In this document: in pieces, positions 8,330 through 17,309 of the stretch
Layout: every line of letters begins with the position of its first letter
How positions within the stretch are numbered: the stretch's first letter is position 1
Assembly (NCBI GenBank): GCA_944322845.1
Contig: CALUQE010000009.1
Span: 1 to 64,000 of the forward strand
Source: Candidatus Gastranaerophilales bacterium
Lineage (GTDB): Bacteria > Cyanobacteriota > Vampirovibrionia > Gastranaerophilales > Gastranaerophilaceae
Direction of reading: 5' to 3'
DNA length: 64,000 bases
The notes under the pieces: generated by a model
What the model saw: the letters and a program-made list of their open reading frames with translations, nothing else
Databases searched by the model: none
Told to the model about the DNA's origin: nothing
Program-made: the position numbers and the translations under genes

Positions 8330-8358
8330 ATTTTATACTAAACAAAATTTATTATCAA
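8330..8358 (-). promoter_or_regulatory. Promoter for the tRNA-Gly leader
   Basis: Minus strand: TTGATA (8358-8353), 17-base spacer, TAAAAT (8335-8330). The predicted start near 8323 includes the whole duplicated leader. Confidence 0.6.
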
Positions 8359-8371
8359 GCCCCGCTAACCG

Positions 8372-9025
8372 TTATTGCGGCAAAGCTGTATTCGCACCAT
8401 CTAATGCCGGAGCAATCGGAGTTGTTGCAGTCGTATCTACAGGATCTTCAGGTGCTGTATGAGCATACAAACGTAAGCTTAATGTTGACAATAATATCTT
8501 TTTGTCTTTTTCATAAGGTTTAACATCAAGATTGTTAATACGTATATAATAAGGATACTGATAAACATCCTGTATTAATTTCCCTAAATTTACATAGTTT
8601 GAAACCAGTTCCATATCAACATCACATACAAAATAAACATCTTTTCCGAATTTTACAAAAGAATCTGTTTCAGGATTGTATTTATAATCAATAGATTTAA
8701 TTTTAATAGAATTTGCATGAAGCATTTCAATCACATCATTATACAATGTAAAGAATAACGTTTCATTACCCAAATCAGATTCTAGTGGAGAATATATTTT
8801 CTTCTGAGAAGATACAATTGAATCTCTAATCTGCTTAATTTTCTTTTGTACAATTTGCAGCTTTGTATTCAACTCATCAACTTCTTTTTGCTTCTTTTCA
8901 ACTCTTGCAGCCTGTGCAACTGACTCTGTATACTTTGGATAAGCCAGATTATATCCGAGAAATATAACAAACATTGCCGATATGCAAAAAATAATTACAC
9001 CATAATATCTTTTATATTTTTCCAT
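8372..9025 (-). CDS. PilO-like type IV pilus inner-membrane assembly protein
   Basis: 217 aa. Architecture: short cytoplasmic start, one membrane helix (about residues 10-28), a coiled coil (about 40-75), then a compact domain resembling the PilO ferredoxin-like fold, and a low-complexity Ala/Thr/Pro tail. PilO with PilN links the cytoplasmic PilM ring to the secretin complex. The call rests on its position 20 bases downstream of the PilM-PilN fusion and its TM-coiled-coil layout; sequence similarity alone is weak. RBS AAGGA precedes the ATG. Confidence 0.7.
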   Translation of the reverse strand: MEKYKRYYGVIIFCISAMFVIFLGYNLAYPKYTESVAQAARVEKKQKEVDELNTKLQIVQKKIKQIRDSIVSSQKKIYSPLESDLGNETLFFTLYNDVIEMLHANSIKIKSIDYKYNPETDSFVKFGKDVYFVCDVDMELVSNYVNLGKLIQDVYQYPYYIRINNLDVKPYEKDKKILLSTLSLRLYAHTAPEDPVDTTATTPIAPALDGANTALPQ

Positions 9026-9045
9026 TTTAAATCCTTCTAATTATG

Positions 9046-10701
9046 TTAATTAATAGGTTCTAAAGCCGGTAAAGCATTATTACCCAATACCTCTTTTTTG
9101 TTATTACCATTATTTTGAGTATTTTGTAAAGCCTGATCAGAAATTACAAACTCATAGAAATCTGCATTTAGCGTAGTCAAAATAGAATCAGTATCAAATT
9201 CTGCATCATCGCCTTCAGCAGATATTGCAGGAAGTTCTGTTTTTGATGCTAACCCTAATTTCTGCAATTTTATAGCCGAATTAGGATCATAATCCTTTAT
9301 ACTTCTAAAGAATGCATACACGCTTTCAAGATTGTCTGCCTGCCCTTCTATAGTTGTTTTGTCTGATAAATTCAAATGTGTCAACCACAATTTTTTAGGA
9401 ATTTCTGTTCCAACAATTGTATAGTAAGAATAGATTTTCTTATTGTGTTCCAACCCCATACGAATTTCATCCCCTTCATCAAACAATTCAGAAGATATAT
9501 TTTCATTGTCTTTAAGGAACTGGTTAATCTTTTCAGCCTTTGCTTCCAACTCTTTATACGTATTTTGCGCAGTATTAATTTGACCTGTATAATAAACCCA
9601 CACAAAGATACAAAGAGCTAACACAGGCAAGGCAAATATAATAAAACATCTAATCAAAAAGGCATTAGATAATACACACGTTTTGCCGTTTAAAGTGATT
9701 TCCGGCGGTTGCTCCATGGTATAAATATCACCTAATGATTTATTAAATAAATTAAAATGAGCATTGCTGTATTGTTCAAAATCTCTGTTTATAGAAGCGC
9801 CAATTATATCCAAAGATAATATATTAGCAAATTTTTCATCAACCTCAGGTCCGACTTCCAAAAAAGCTTCTTTAGAGAAACAATTTGCCTCCTGATGAAT
9901 AATCGGAGCCGAATATGTCAACTTACTGGCAAGTACTTCTGCACTGATAACATTTGTTTTTGATACTACACAAAGATATTTTGAAGGTAAATTTTTCAAT
10001 ATCGGAGAAACTGCACTAACTACAGTGCCGTAGTTTTCCGCATCACCAAGGACTTCGCCAATACTGATTCTCTCTTCATAAGTATCTACATAATTACGCC
10101 CGCTCATCGTCATAATTCTGCAGCACATATTATCAATAATCATAAGAACCCATGACGTATCATTAGTTACTTCAACTCTCTGTTTATACATCAAAGCATT
10201 TAATACAGAGTTTACAGAAGTATCAACAGCATACAACTTGTACCCCAAATCCTTAATACCCATTGCAATTTCTATGAGCATCTGCTTTTGGGCTGCAGTA
10301 TATGCAATTTTATGAAATTGTATTGTTGAATTAGGCAACCTTGTTGCACTTACTACAGGTTCTACTGACTTAAAAATAAAATGATCAGCAAGCTCTTCTT
10401 CTATAGCGTTACCAATCTGTGTTTCATCCATCGCAGCCGGATAATCTACAGTTTTAAATACTACAGAAGGAAGATTTAAAACAACTTCCGTTCCTTTCGG
10501 AATTTGAAGTTCAAAGAATAAATCCTGCAAAGCTTCTTTGAACAAGTCCAAATCTGCAATTTCACGTCTGTTTGAATCATATTCAAGCTGTCTGATTCCG
10601 TATTTTAATACCGTTTGAGATGCAAAATCTACCTGTGCAACCTCTAAACCAATCTCAGGCGTAACGGACACGCCTACTATACTGCTCTTCTTTAATTTCA
10701 T
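9046..10701 (-). CDS. PilM-PilN fusion, type IV pilus assembly
   Basis: 551 aa. Residues 1-340 resemble the actin-like ATPase PilM (start GVSVTPEIGLEVAQ, then MIIDNMCCRIM as the second phosphate-binding region). A membrane helix at about 348-370 (FIIFALPVLALCIFVWVYY) is followed by a coiled coil and a PilN-type domain (WLTHLNLSDKTTIEGQA, about 440-455). PilM and PilN are usually separate, directly interacting proteins; here they are one chain. The PilO-like gene follows. The acidic C-terminal tail is unassigned. The start region is shared with nadA on the opposite strand. Confidence 0.75.
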   Translation of the reverse strand: MKLKKSSIVGVSVTPEIGLEVAQVDFASQTVLKYGIRQLEYDSNRREIADLDLFKEALQDLFFELQIPKGTEVVLNLPSVVFKTVDYPAAMDETQIGNAIEEELADHFIFKSVEPVVSATRLPNSTIQFHKIAYTAAQKQMLIEIAMGIKDLGYKLYAVDTSVNSVLNALMYKQRVEVTNDTSWVLMIIDNMCCRIMTMSGRNYVDTYEERISIGEVLGDAENYGTVVSAVSPILKNLPSKYLCVVSKTNVISAEVLASKLTYSAPIIHQEANCFSKEAFLEVGPEVDEKFANILSLDIIGASINRDFEQYSNAHFNLFNKSLGDIYTMEQPPEITLNGKTCVLSNAFLIRCFIIFALPVLALCIFVWVYYTGQINTAQNTYKELEAKAEKINQFLKDNENISSELFDEGDEIRMGLEHNKKIYSYYTIVGTEIPKKLWLTHLNLSDKTTIEGQADNLESVYAFFRSIKDYDPNSAIKLQKLGLASKTELPAISAEGDDAEFDTDSILTTLNADFYEFVISDQALQNTQNNGNNKKEVLGNNALPALEPIN

Positions 10702-10766
10702 GTCTGTTTCTTCCTATTTTTTTTTATTGTACAATAAAATTTAAAATTTGTACACAGGATAAATAG

Positions 10767-11675
10767 ATGAGAAATTTAATTGAAAAAATAAAAAAATTAA
10801 AAGAAGAGAAAAATGCAATTATTTTAGCTCACAGCTACCAGAACATAGAAGTAGACGAGGTTGCAGACTTTGTTGGAGATTCTCTGTATTTAAGCCAGAA
10901 GGCAAAAGAAACTGATGCAAACATTATTGTATTTGCGGGAGTATATTTCATGGCACAGACCGCAAAAATAATTTCTCCGGAGAAAAAAGTTTTGCTCCCA
11001 AACCTAAACGCCGGCTGCCTCATGGCTGATATGATTAACCATGAACAAATGGTCAATTTCAAAAAAAATCATCCAAATGCACCAGTTGTATGTTATATTA
11101 ATTCAACCGCTGAAGTTAAGGCAGAATGCGACATTTGCTGCACAAGCTCAAATGCGTTAAAAATTGTTAAGAGTCTTAACAATCCGCAGGTCTTGTTCCT
11201 GCCGGATGCAAATCTCGGCAAATGGGTCGAAAAAAAGCTTAAAGATGTTGAAGTAATTACTTATGACGGCAATTGTCCGGTTCACCATGGTGTTGAAATC
11301 AGAGATATTGAACTTGCAAGAAAAAAATATCCTAATGCAAAAATCTTAATCCATCCCGAATGCAAACCGGAGGTCAGCGCGCTCGGAGATTATGTAGGCA
11401 GCACAAGCGGAATTATGGAATACGTAAGAAAAAGCAAGGATAAACAGTTTGTGATTGTAACAGAAAAGGGTGTTTGCGACAGGCTTGAAAGAGATTATCC
11501 GGATAAGAAGTTTATATTAATAAAAAATAATATGTTATGTGAGAGCATGAAGCTCACAACACTGGAAGAAATTTTATATTCATTGGAACATGAAGTTAAC
11601 GAAATCACTCTTGACGAAAACGTCAGAAAACGCAGTGCAAACTGTATTGAAAGAATGCTTAAGGTATCAAAATAA
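10767..11675 (+). CDS. nadA: Quinolinate synthase NadA
   Basis: 302 aa. It condenses iminoaspartate with dihydroxyacetone phosphate to quinolinate for NAD synthesis, using a 4Fe-4S cluster. Family blocks are present: ILAHSYQ near residue 20, GDSLYLSQKA near 37, cysteine-bearing NAGCLMADM near 83, CDICCTSS near 120 and HPECKPEV near 197. No nadB or nadC is adjacent. The stop codon shares one base with the rlmB start (TAATG). Upstream, TTGTACAA and TTGTACA form an inverted pair around an A/T centre, a possible operator shared with the divergent pil genes. Confidence 0.96.
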   Translation: MRNLIEKIKKLKEEKNAIILAHSYQNIEVDEVADFVGDSLYLSQKAKETDANIIVFAGVYFMAQTAKIISPEKKVLLPNLNAGCLMADMINHEQMVNFKKNHPNAPVVCYINSTAEVKAECDICCTSSNALKIVKSLNNPQVLFLPDANLGKWVEKKLKDVEVITYDGNCPVHHGVEIRDIELARKKYPNAKILIHPECKPEVSALGDYVGSTSGIMEYVRKSKDKQFVIVTEKGVCDRLERDYPDKKFILIKNNMLCESMKLTTLEEILYSLEHEVNEITLDENVRKRSANCIERMLKVSK

Positions 11676-12436
11676 TGGAACAAGATACAATCATATACGG
11701 CAAAAACGCTGTTATAGAAGCGCTTGAAGCAGGGAATCGAACTTTTAACAAGATTCTCATATCTTCCGGCGCGCATAAAGATGTTAAGATTGAGAAAATC
11801 AAAGAGCTTGCAAAAGCTAACGGTATAGTATTTCAATTTGTAAACATTCAGAAACTTAACCAGATAGAGCCGGAAGGCAGGCATCAGGGAGTTATTGCCC
11901 AAATTGCACCGGTAAAATACACGGATTTAGATGATTTTATAGAAAAACACAGGGGTAAAACCGCTTCTGTAGTAATTCTGGATGGTGTTGAAGATTCACA
12001 TAACGTAGGCGCAATAATCCGCTCATGCGTCTGCGCCGGAGTAGACGGAATTATCCTGCCTTCAAGACGCGGCGTTTTAATTAATCCTACTGTAGAAAAA
12101 ACAAGCGCCGGCGCCATTAATCATATTTCAATAATCAAAGTCAACAGCCTTGTTAACACTGTTCAAAGGCTAAAAGAAAACAACTGGTGGGTAATTGCAT
12201 CTGATCATCATGCTAAAGATAATTATTATGATGTTGATTATACAGATATGAATTTTGCGCTTATAATGGGCGCCGAGCATGCCGGTATATCAAAATCATT
12301 ATTAAAATTGGCGGATTTTGTAATAAAAATTCCGATGTTAACAAATTTTAATTCTTTAAATGTTTCTAACGCTGCTGCTATAATATTGTTTGAGAGATGC
12401 AGACAGATTATCAAAAGTAAAACGAACGGTAAATAA
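11675..12436 (+). CDS. rlmB: 23S rRNA 2'-O-methyltransferase RlmB-like (SpoU/TrmH family)
   Basis: 253 aa. N-terminal substrate-binding domain IYGKNAVIEAL (residues 6-16), then a SPOUT domain with motif 1 DGVEDSHNVGAIIRS (about 104), motif 2 MGAEHAGIS (about 198) and motif 3 LNVSNAAAIILFE (about 230). These match RlmB, which methylates G2251 of 23S rRNA; other TrmH-family rRNA targets remain possible. Translationally coupled to nadA by a one-base overlap. Confidence 0.9.
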   Translation: MEQDTIIYGKNAVIEALEAGNRTFNKILISSGAHKDVKIEKIKELAKANGIVFQFVNIQKLNQIEPEGRHQGVIAQIAPVKYTDLDDFIEKHRGKTASVVILDGVEDSHNVGAIIRSCVCAGVDGIILPSRRGVLINPTVEKTSAGAINHISIIKVNSLVNTVQRLKENNWWVIASDHHAKDNYYDVDYTDMNFALIMGAEHAGISKSLLKLADFVIKIPMLTNFNSLNVSNAAAIILFERCRQIIKSKTNGK

Positions 12437-12451
12437 ACAGAGGTAAACAAT

Positions 12452-13450
12452 ATGGCTAAAAAAAACAACACACTTAATTTAATGGCAGATGATATCTCTG
12501 ATGAAGGTATAGATTTCAACAGTCTTGAACCTATTGAAGATGATGAAGATTCTATATCAATAGAAGAGCCTAAGACGCAAGAGAGCCTTAATTCCGTAAA
12601 TTCTGACGATTCTGTTAGAATTTATCTCCAGCAGATAGGCAAAATTCCGTTACTTTCTGCAGAAGAAGAACTGGAAGTAGCAAAGAAAATTTATGAAACT
12701 CAAAGCGAAATTGCAAGAAAAGTTCTTATTAACGCGAATTTGAGACTTGTTGTAAGTATTGCTAAAAAATATATAGGAAGAGGACTTTCTTTCCTTGATT
12801 TAATTCAGGAAGGCAACTTAGGATTAATTAAAGCTACCGAGAAATTTGATTATACAAAAGGTTACAAGTTCTCAACTTACGCTACATGGTGGATTCAGCA
12901 GTCAATAACAAGGGCAATTGCAGACAAGGCGAGAATTATAAGGCTTCCTATCCACCTGATTGAATCCATTAACAAAATCAAAAAAGCAACAATGGATTTA
13001 ACGACTGAACTCGGAAGAATTCCTGTTAAGCAGGAAATTGCGGACAAGATGGGAATTCCGGTTTCCAAACTTACTTCAATTATTAAAGCAACCCAGTCTA
13101 CAATAAGTATTGATACTCCTACCGGACAAAAAGATGATTCAAATAAAATCATTGACTACATTGTGGACGAATCAACAATTGCTCCGGATTCGCTTGTTTC
13201 ACAGGAGAGCATGCTCGATGATATTAAAGGCATGCTGGAGCAATTGAGTCCTAAAGAAAGAGATGTACTTATTCTGAGATTCGGGCTCAATAATGACGGA
13301 AACAAAAAGACTCTTGATGAAATCGGCTCTATTTACGGAGTTTCAAGAGAAAGAATAAGACAAATTGAAAACCGTGCAATTTCTAAGCTTAAGAAATTAT
13401 GCAAAAACAAAAACCTGACTTCCGGATTGAAGAATTACTTCGGGAATTAA
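12452..13450 (+). CDS. RNA polymerase sigma-70 family factor (primary or group 2)
   Basis: 332 aa. An acidic N-terminus without a clear region 1.1 leads into region 1.2 ([17 protein letters not shown]), region 2 with [27 protein letters not shown] and [15 protein letters not shown], region 3, and region 4 with the helix-turn-helix [11 protein letters not shown]. All core DNA-contact regions for a TTGACA/TATAAT promoter are present, matching promoters seen across the window. It could be the primary sigma factor or an alternative group 2 factor; the short acidic N-terminus leaves this open. RBS GAGG precedes the start. Confidence 0.92.
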   Translation: MAKKNNTLNLMADDISDEGIDFNSLEPIEDDEDSISIEEPKTQESLNSVNSDDSVRIYLQQIGKIPLLSAEEELEVAKKIYETQSEIARKVLINANLRLVVSIAKKYIGRGLSFLDLIQEGNLGLIKATEKFDYTKGYKFSTYATWWIQQSITRAIADKARIIRLPIHLIESINKIKKATMDLTTELGRIPVKQEIADKMGIPVSKLTSIIKATQSTISIDTPTGQKDDSNKIIDYIVDESTIAPDSLVSQESMLDDIKGMLEQLSPKERDVLILRFGLNNDGNKKTLDEIGSIYGVSRERIRQIENRAISKLKKLCKNKNLTSGLKNYFGN

Positions 13451-13463
13451 AAAGGATTAAAAC

Positions 13464-15227
13464 ATGGCTGATATAGATAGAATTAACGAACTGGTCGGAG
13501 AAAAAGAATTTGATAAAGCTCAGGAAATGATAGCTTCCGCGCTTAAAGAAGAGCCTGATAACGTAGAACTTATCAAGCTTGCAGGGCTTGTTGAGGTGAA
13601 TCTTAATCAGTGGGAGGAGGCGCGCAAGAATTTTGAAACGGTTGTTAAATACAGACCGGAGGATGCTACTTCTCTTTTTTATCTCGGTAATTGTTATGAC
13701 AACGCCGGCGACTATATTTCCGCAAAAAATGCTTACCTTTCCGTAATAAAACTGCGCCCTGAATACATAGAAGCGTATAAAAGCTTGTGTGTTGCGCTTA
13801 TGAAACTTGATGATTCCGAAAATGCAATTAAATACGCATATCAGGCATCGGTGCTTGATCCGGAGGACTATATATTTGATTTCATAATAGGCACGGCTTA
13901 TATGAAAATCAAAGAGTTTGAAAAAAGTATTGAACCTTTGAAAAAGGCGCTGGAGAAGAACCCTGAAAATCTGAGCACTTTAAACAGTCTGGGTACTGCC
14001 TGTATGGCTGCAAGAAGGAGCGAAGAAGCAATAAAATATTATCAAAAAGCTCTTGATTTAGATCCGGAAAACCCGATGGCATATTATAATATCGGTTCGG
14101 TTTACCAGATACAGCAGAATCATCAGGAAGCATGCGAATATTTGAAAAAAGCCGTTCAACTTGACGAGGAGGACGAAGGGTTCAAAGTGGCTCTTGCTAT
14201 GTCAGAAGTTAAATCCGGACAGTACAGAGAAGCTGCCGAGATTTATAAGAATCTCCTTATTGCGCATCCTGAGAAAGACAATTATAAGTACAATCTCGTA
14301 TCCTGCTATGAAGCACTCGGAGAAATTCAGACCGCAATTTCCATGCTCGAGAAAATGGTATATGTAAATCAGAAATTTATTCTGCCGGCGCAAAAACTTG
14401 CAAGCTTGTATATCAAAACAAATCAGCTTTCTAAAGCAAAAGAAATTTATGATAATATTCTTTTGAAAAACAAACCGTCTGCAGAAACACTTCACCAGTA
14501 TGCAGTACTTTCTTCAAGTCTTTGCGACACTGATACTGCAGAAAAAATACTTAAAAAAGTTATAAAAATGAATCCTGATATTGCTAAAGCTCATAAGGAT
14601 TTAGGAATCATTTTTCTGAATAAAAGGCTTTTTAAATACGCGGAAGAGGAGTTTCAGACTGCTCTAAAACTTGCACCGAATGATTTTGAAATAATATTTG
14701 AATACGGAAACTTTTTGTATTCAATATCCAAAAATACTGACGCCGAAAGATATTATCAGGAGGCACTGGAACTTGAACCTGAAAATGTTCTTGTACTGAC
14801 ATTTATGGCACTGAATAAATTAATCCTGAACCAGCTTGATGCGGCAAAAGATTACATAATGAAAGCGGTTAAAATTAACCCGCACCACGAATATATCCAG
14901 TTTTGCGCGGGAAGAATTTTGTTTGCAAGAAAAGAGTACGAAGAAGCAAAACACTATCTTATCCACGCAGTAGAGCAGAATCCTGATATAGAAACCCAAA
15001 ATACTCTCGCCCTCACTTATTACGAACTCGGCGAGTATGAATCAGCTATTAATATTTTCAATAACCTTTTAGCCAAAAAACCTGATAATATTTCACTCTT
15101 AATGAGCCTTGCAAAGTGCTACGAAGGTTTGAAAGATAACGATAAAGCCCTTGAATATCTGGATAAAGTTGTTACTATTTTTCCGGAAGATGAAGACGCA
15201 CACGAAATGATAAGACGCCTCTCTTAA
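13464..15227 (+). CDS. Large TPR-repeat protein
   Basis: 587 aa made almost wholly of tetratricopeptide repeats, roughly 15-17 units. Repeated A-x-x-x-Y-x-x-A-L-x-x-x-P patterns (for example EEAIKYYQKALDLDPENP) mark each. There is no signal peptide or membrane helix, so it is probably a cytoplasmic scaffold. It begins 13 bases after the sigma factor gene with RBS AAAGG and is likely co-transcribed. Its last codons overlap the last codons of the convergent membrane-protein gene. The partner is unknown. Confidence 0.85.
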   Translation: MADIDRINELVGEKEFDKAQEMIASALKEEPDNVELIKLAGLVEVNLNQWEEARKNFETVVKYRPEDATSLFYLGNCYDNAGDYISAKNAYLSVIKLRPEYIEAYKSLCVALMKLDDSENAIKYAYQASVLDPEDYIFDFIIGTAYMKIKEFEKSIEPLKKALEKNPENLSTLNSLGTACMAARRSEEAIKYYQKALDLDPENPMAYYNIGSVYQIQQNHQEACEYLKKAVQLDEEDEGFKVALAMSEVKSGQYREAAEIYKNLLIAHPEKDNYKYNLVSCYEALGEIQTAISMLEKMVYVNQKFILPAQKLASLYIKTNQLSKAKEIYDNILLKNKPSAETLHQYAVLSSSLCDTDTAEKILKKVIKMNPDIAKAHKDLGIIFLNKRLFKYAEEEFQTALKLAPNDFEIIFEYGNFLYSISKNTDAERYYQEALELEPENVLVLTFMALNKLILNQLDAAKDYIMKAVKINPHHEYIQFCAGRILFARKEYEEAKHYLIHAVEQNPDIETQNTLALTYYELGEYESAINIFNNLLAKKPDNISLLMSLAKCYEGLKDNDKALEYLDKVVTIFPEDEDAHEMIRRLS

Positions 15228-16045
15228 ACGGTTTCGTCAAATTTACCGCCGATTTTAATAAAATTTACGTAATAATAATTAAATACCAGAACAGCAACAA
15301 ATACCAGATAATAGAAATTTATCAGAGTAAAAATAAAGTGTGTTATAACATTAACACTGAAAATTGTCGTAAGAATTGACAGGACAGCATAAGAAAAGAA
15401 CAGCAGCAGATAAAGCGCAAGATTCTTGAAAAATGCTTTGCTGAACAAATCTTTTAACGATATAAAAAACGCTTTAAACGGATTACCGCTTTTAAACACA
15501 ACCGCCGGCAGATGGAACATCAGCAAAAAGTATTCGACACCCATTGCCGCAAGTATCAAAAGATTCCACAAATTGAGCTTTAAAACCTGCTCTTTAGGCA
15601 GTGAAATTAAAAAGTTTTTGAGAGTTTCGGTTGATTCAAAAGCACTTTGAAGTGCTGATGCGGAAATCCCGACATCTCCGATTAACTTCATCCCCGCAAA
15701 ATATACAGCAATCATGAACAACACGGATAAAACAAAAACATTCAACAAGAGCCCGAGAGCCGGCAGAAAATATTCTCCGACACCTGCCGGAAATTCTTTT
15801 ATCAGCAAATTCGGATCTTCACTTTGAGAATCCGGAACAGCAAGCTTGAGCATATAAGCCCAGCCTGATAAAAATGCCGCCAGCATAAATACAAACAAAA
15901 CAAGCGCTGTCAGCATATTTATTAAATCACCTCTGAAAGAAAATAAAATATAAAGACTTGAAAGAAGTGAAAATAATATTAGAGGCGTTGCCAGAATAAT
16001 ATATTTATTAGTTAACTTAAAACTTTCTTTTAAACAATTTAGCAT
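15224..16045 (-). CDS. Six-helix integral membrane protein of unknown function
   Basis: 273 aa with about six hydrophobic segments: residues 13-35, 43-68, 95-118, 155-175, 205-227 and 232-260. A soluble stretch near 70-90 and another near 120-150 separate helix pairs. The pattern is reminiscent of DUF4013/YciC-like membrane proteins, but no diagnostic motif was recognised. It lies 9 bases downstream of the CpaE-like ATPase gene in the same orientation and may act with it. The 3' end overlaps the TPR gene by 4 bases. Confidence 0.75.
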   Translation of the reverse strand: MLNCLKESFKLTNKYIILATPLILFSLLSSLYILFSFRGDLINMLTALVLFVFMLAAFLSGWAYMLKLAVPDSQSEDPNLLIKEFPAGVGEYFLPALGLLLNVFVLSVLFMIAVYFAGMKLIGDVGISASALQSAFESTETLKNFLISLPKEQVLKLNLWNLLILAAMGVEYFLLMFHLPAVVFKSGNPFKAFFISLKDLFSKAFFKNLALYLLLFFSYAVLSILTTIFSVNVITHFIFTLINFYYLVFVAVLVFNYYYVNFIKIGGKFDETV

Positions 16046-16054
16046 TTAATCTCC

Positions 16055-17212
16055 TTATGAGCGTGTTCTATACTGAACAACCGCCTGCTCAATAATATCG
16101 TCCGAAACTTTAGACGCAAAATCTCTGAAATTACTTCCGATATTGGATTCTGAGTTTATTTCCGAAATACTTACACCTTTGTTAATCGCTTCCATAATTG
16201 TGAAATAGTTATTCGGAATCTTCCAGTAAACAGATTCTCCCAGTGTATTTTCAATATCTTCAATTTTAATCTCGTCGTTTTCCATATACCTGTTAACAAC
16301 AATTTTAACTTTTTTCGCCGGATAATTACGCGAACGGAAAAGGTTAAGACATCTCTGGGCATTTCTGATTGCAGGAATATTAACAATTGTAGAAAACAGA
16401 ATCCAATCAGATTCATCCAGAATTTTTAGAGAAAGCGGATCTATGCTTGAAGACATGTCTACTACAATGTACGGAAAAACTTTTTTTAGTTTTTTAAACA
16501 AAGCAGAAATCTGCTGTGTAGTAATGCTTCCGGACTGTTCAATATAACTCGGGTCGGAGAGAATATACAAAGAAGTATCTTTATACTTCTCAAAACCTTT
16601 AATAAAAATAGAATCCTCTTTATCGATAAGTCTCTGGATAACATAATTAACATCAAACGGCGGATTAAGGTTCAAAAATGTAGAAATATCGCCGAGCTGG
16701 AGATTCAAATCCACCAGCGCAACCTTATCTTTTGTAACTTTAGCAAGCTCTGCCGCAAGATTTATTGCAATTGTCGTTTTTCCGATACCGCCTTTGTTGG
16801 AATAAACAGTTATAATTTTCGACGGAGTTCCCTCTTCCTCCGGAGAAATACTTGCAAGCATCGTCAGAACTCTTATTAAATCTTCTTTTAATACAGGCTT
16901 CGGCAAAAATTCTTTTGCGCCCAGCCTGAGAGCTTTAATAATAGTATTAGTTGAATAATTAATAGAGGTAATGATAATTTTTGAAGTAACAAGCTTAATT
17001 TTATCTGCAATTTCACGCAATTCTGACGGTTCTTCAGAAATATCCATAATAACCACAGGGTTTGACGCCTGCTTAATTTCTTCATATCCCTGATTATAAT
17101 CAGAGTATAATTTGACTTCGTTTACAAAATCCAGACCGTCAACAAATGACTTAATTATTTCACGCGACTGCTCATTTTTATCCAGAACAAAAACTGTAGA
17201 AATATTTTGCAT
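16055..17212 (-). CDS. CpaE/TadZ-like protein: receiver-like domain plus MinD-family ATPase
   Basis: 385 aa. Residues 1-120 form a CheY-like receiver with an acidic start (LDKNE), the central Asp in VIMDIS and Lys in LPKPV. Residues about 133-370 are a MinD/ParA ATPase with the deviant Walker A SNKGGIGKTTIA, a second motif VDLNLQLGD and VVDMSSS. CpaE-type proteins localise Flp/Tad or type IV pilus machines to the cell pole. No Tad genes are adjacent, but pilus genes lie at 8372-10701. The six-helix membrane protein gene follows after 9 bases. Confidence 0.85.
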   Translation of the reverse strand: MQNISTVFVLDKNEQSREIIKSFVDGLDFVNEVKLYSDYNQGYEEIKQASNPVVIMDISEEPSELREIADKIKLVTSKIIITSINYSTNTIIKALRLGAKEFLPKPVLKEDLIRVLTMLASISPEEEGTPSKIITVYSNKGGIGKTTIAINLAAELAKVTKDKVALVDLNLQLGDISTFLNLNPPFDVNYVIQRLIDKEDSIFIKGFEKYKDTSLYILSDPSYIEQSGSITTQQISALFKKLKKVFPYIVVDMSSSIDPLSLKILDESDWILFSTIVNIPAIRNAQRCLNLFRSRNYPAKKVKIVVNRYMENDEIKIEDIENTLGESVYWKIPNNYFTIMEAINKGVSISEINSESNIGSNFRDFASKVSDDIIEQAVVQYRTRS

Positions 17213-17294
17213 GCAATACCTCTCTTACTTTTTTAAATATACATCAAATTTGAGACAAGAACAATCCATCGTTTATATAATCCCAAATTTATGA

Positions 17295-17300
17295 TATAAT
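17295..17300 (+). promoter_or_regulatory. -10 element 9 bases before the TPR gene start
   Basis: TATAAT at 17295-17300, ATG at 17310, no ribosome site between. The transcript would have a leader of about 3 nt. The -35 is weak (TTTATA, 17-base spacer). Confidence 0.5.
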
Positions 17301-17309
17301 TACACGCGT

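Noticed and set aside
8205..8462. Plus-strand ORF over the tRNA-Gly leader
   Set aside because: No ribosome site, and it overlaps the tRNA leader and the 3' end of the PilO-like gene.
10727..10760. Known NAD or LexA operator upstream of nadA
   Set aside because: TTGTACAA motifs are visible but match no consensus I can name with confidence.
12452..13450. Assignment as the primary sigma factor
   Set aside because: Region 1.1 is not evident and cyanobacterial relatives carry several group 2 factors, so the role was left open.
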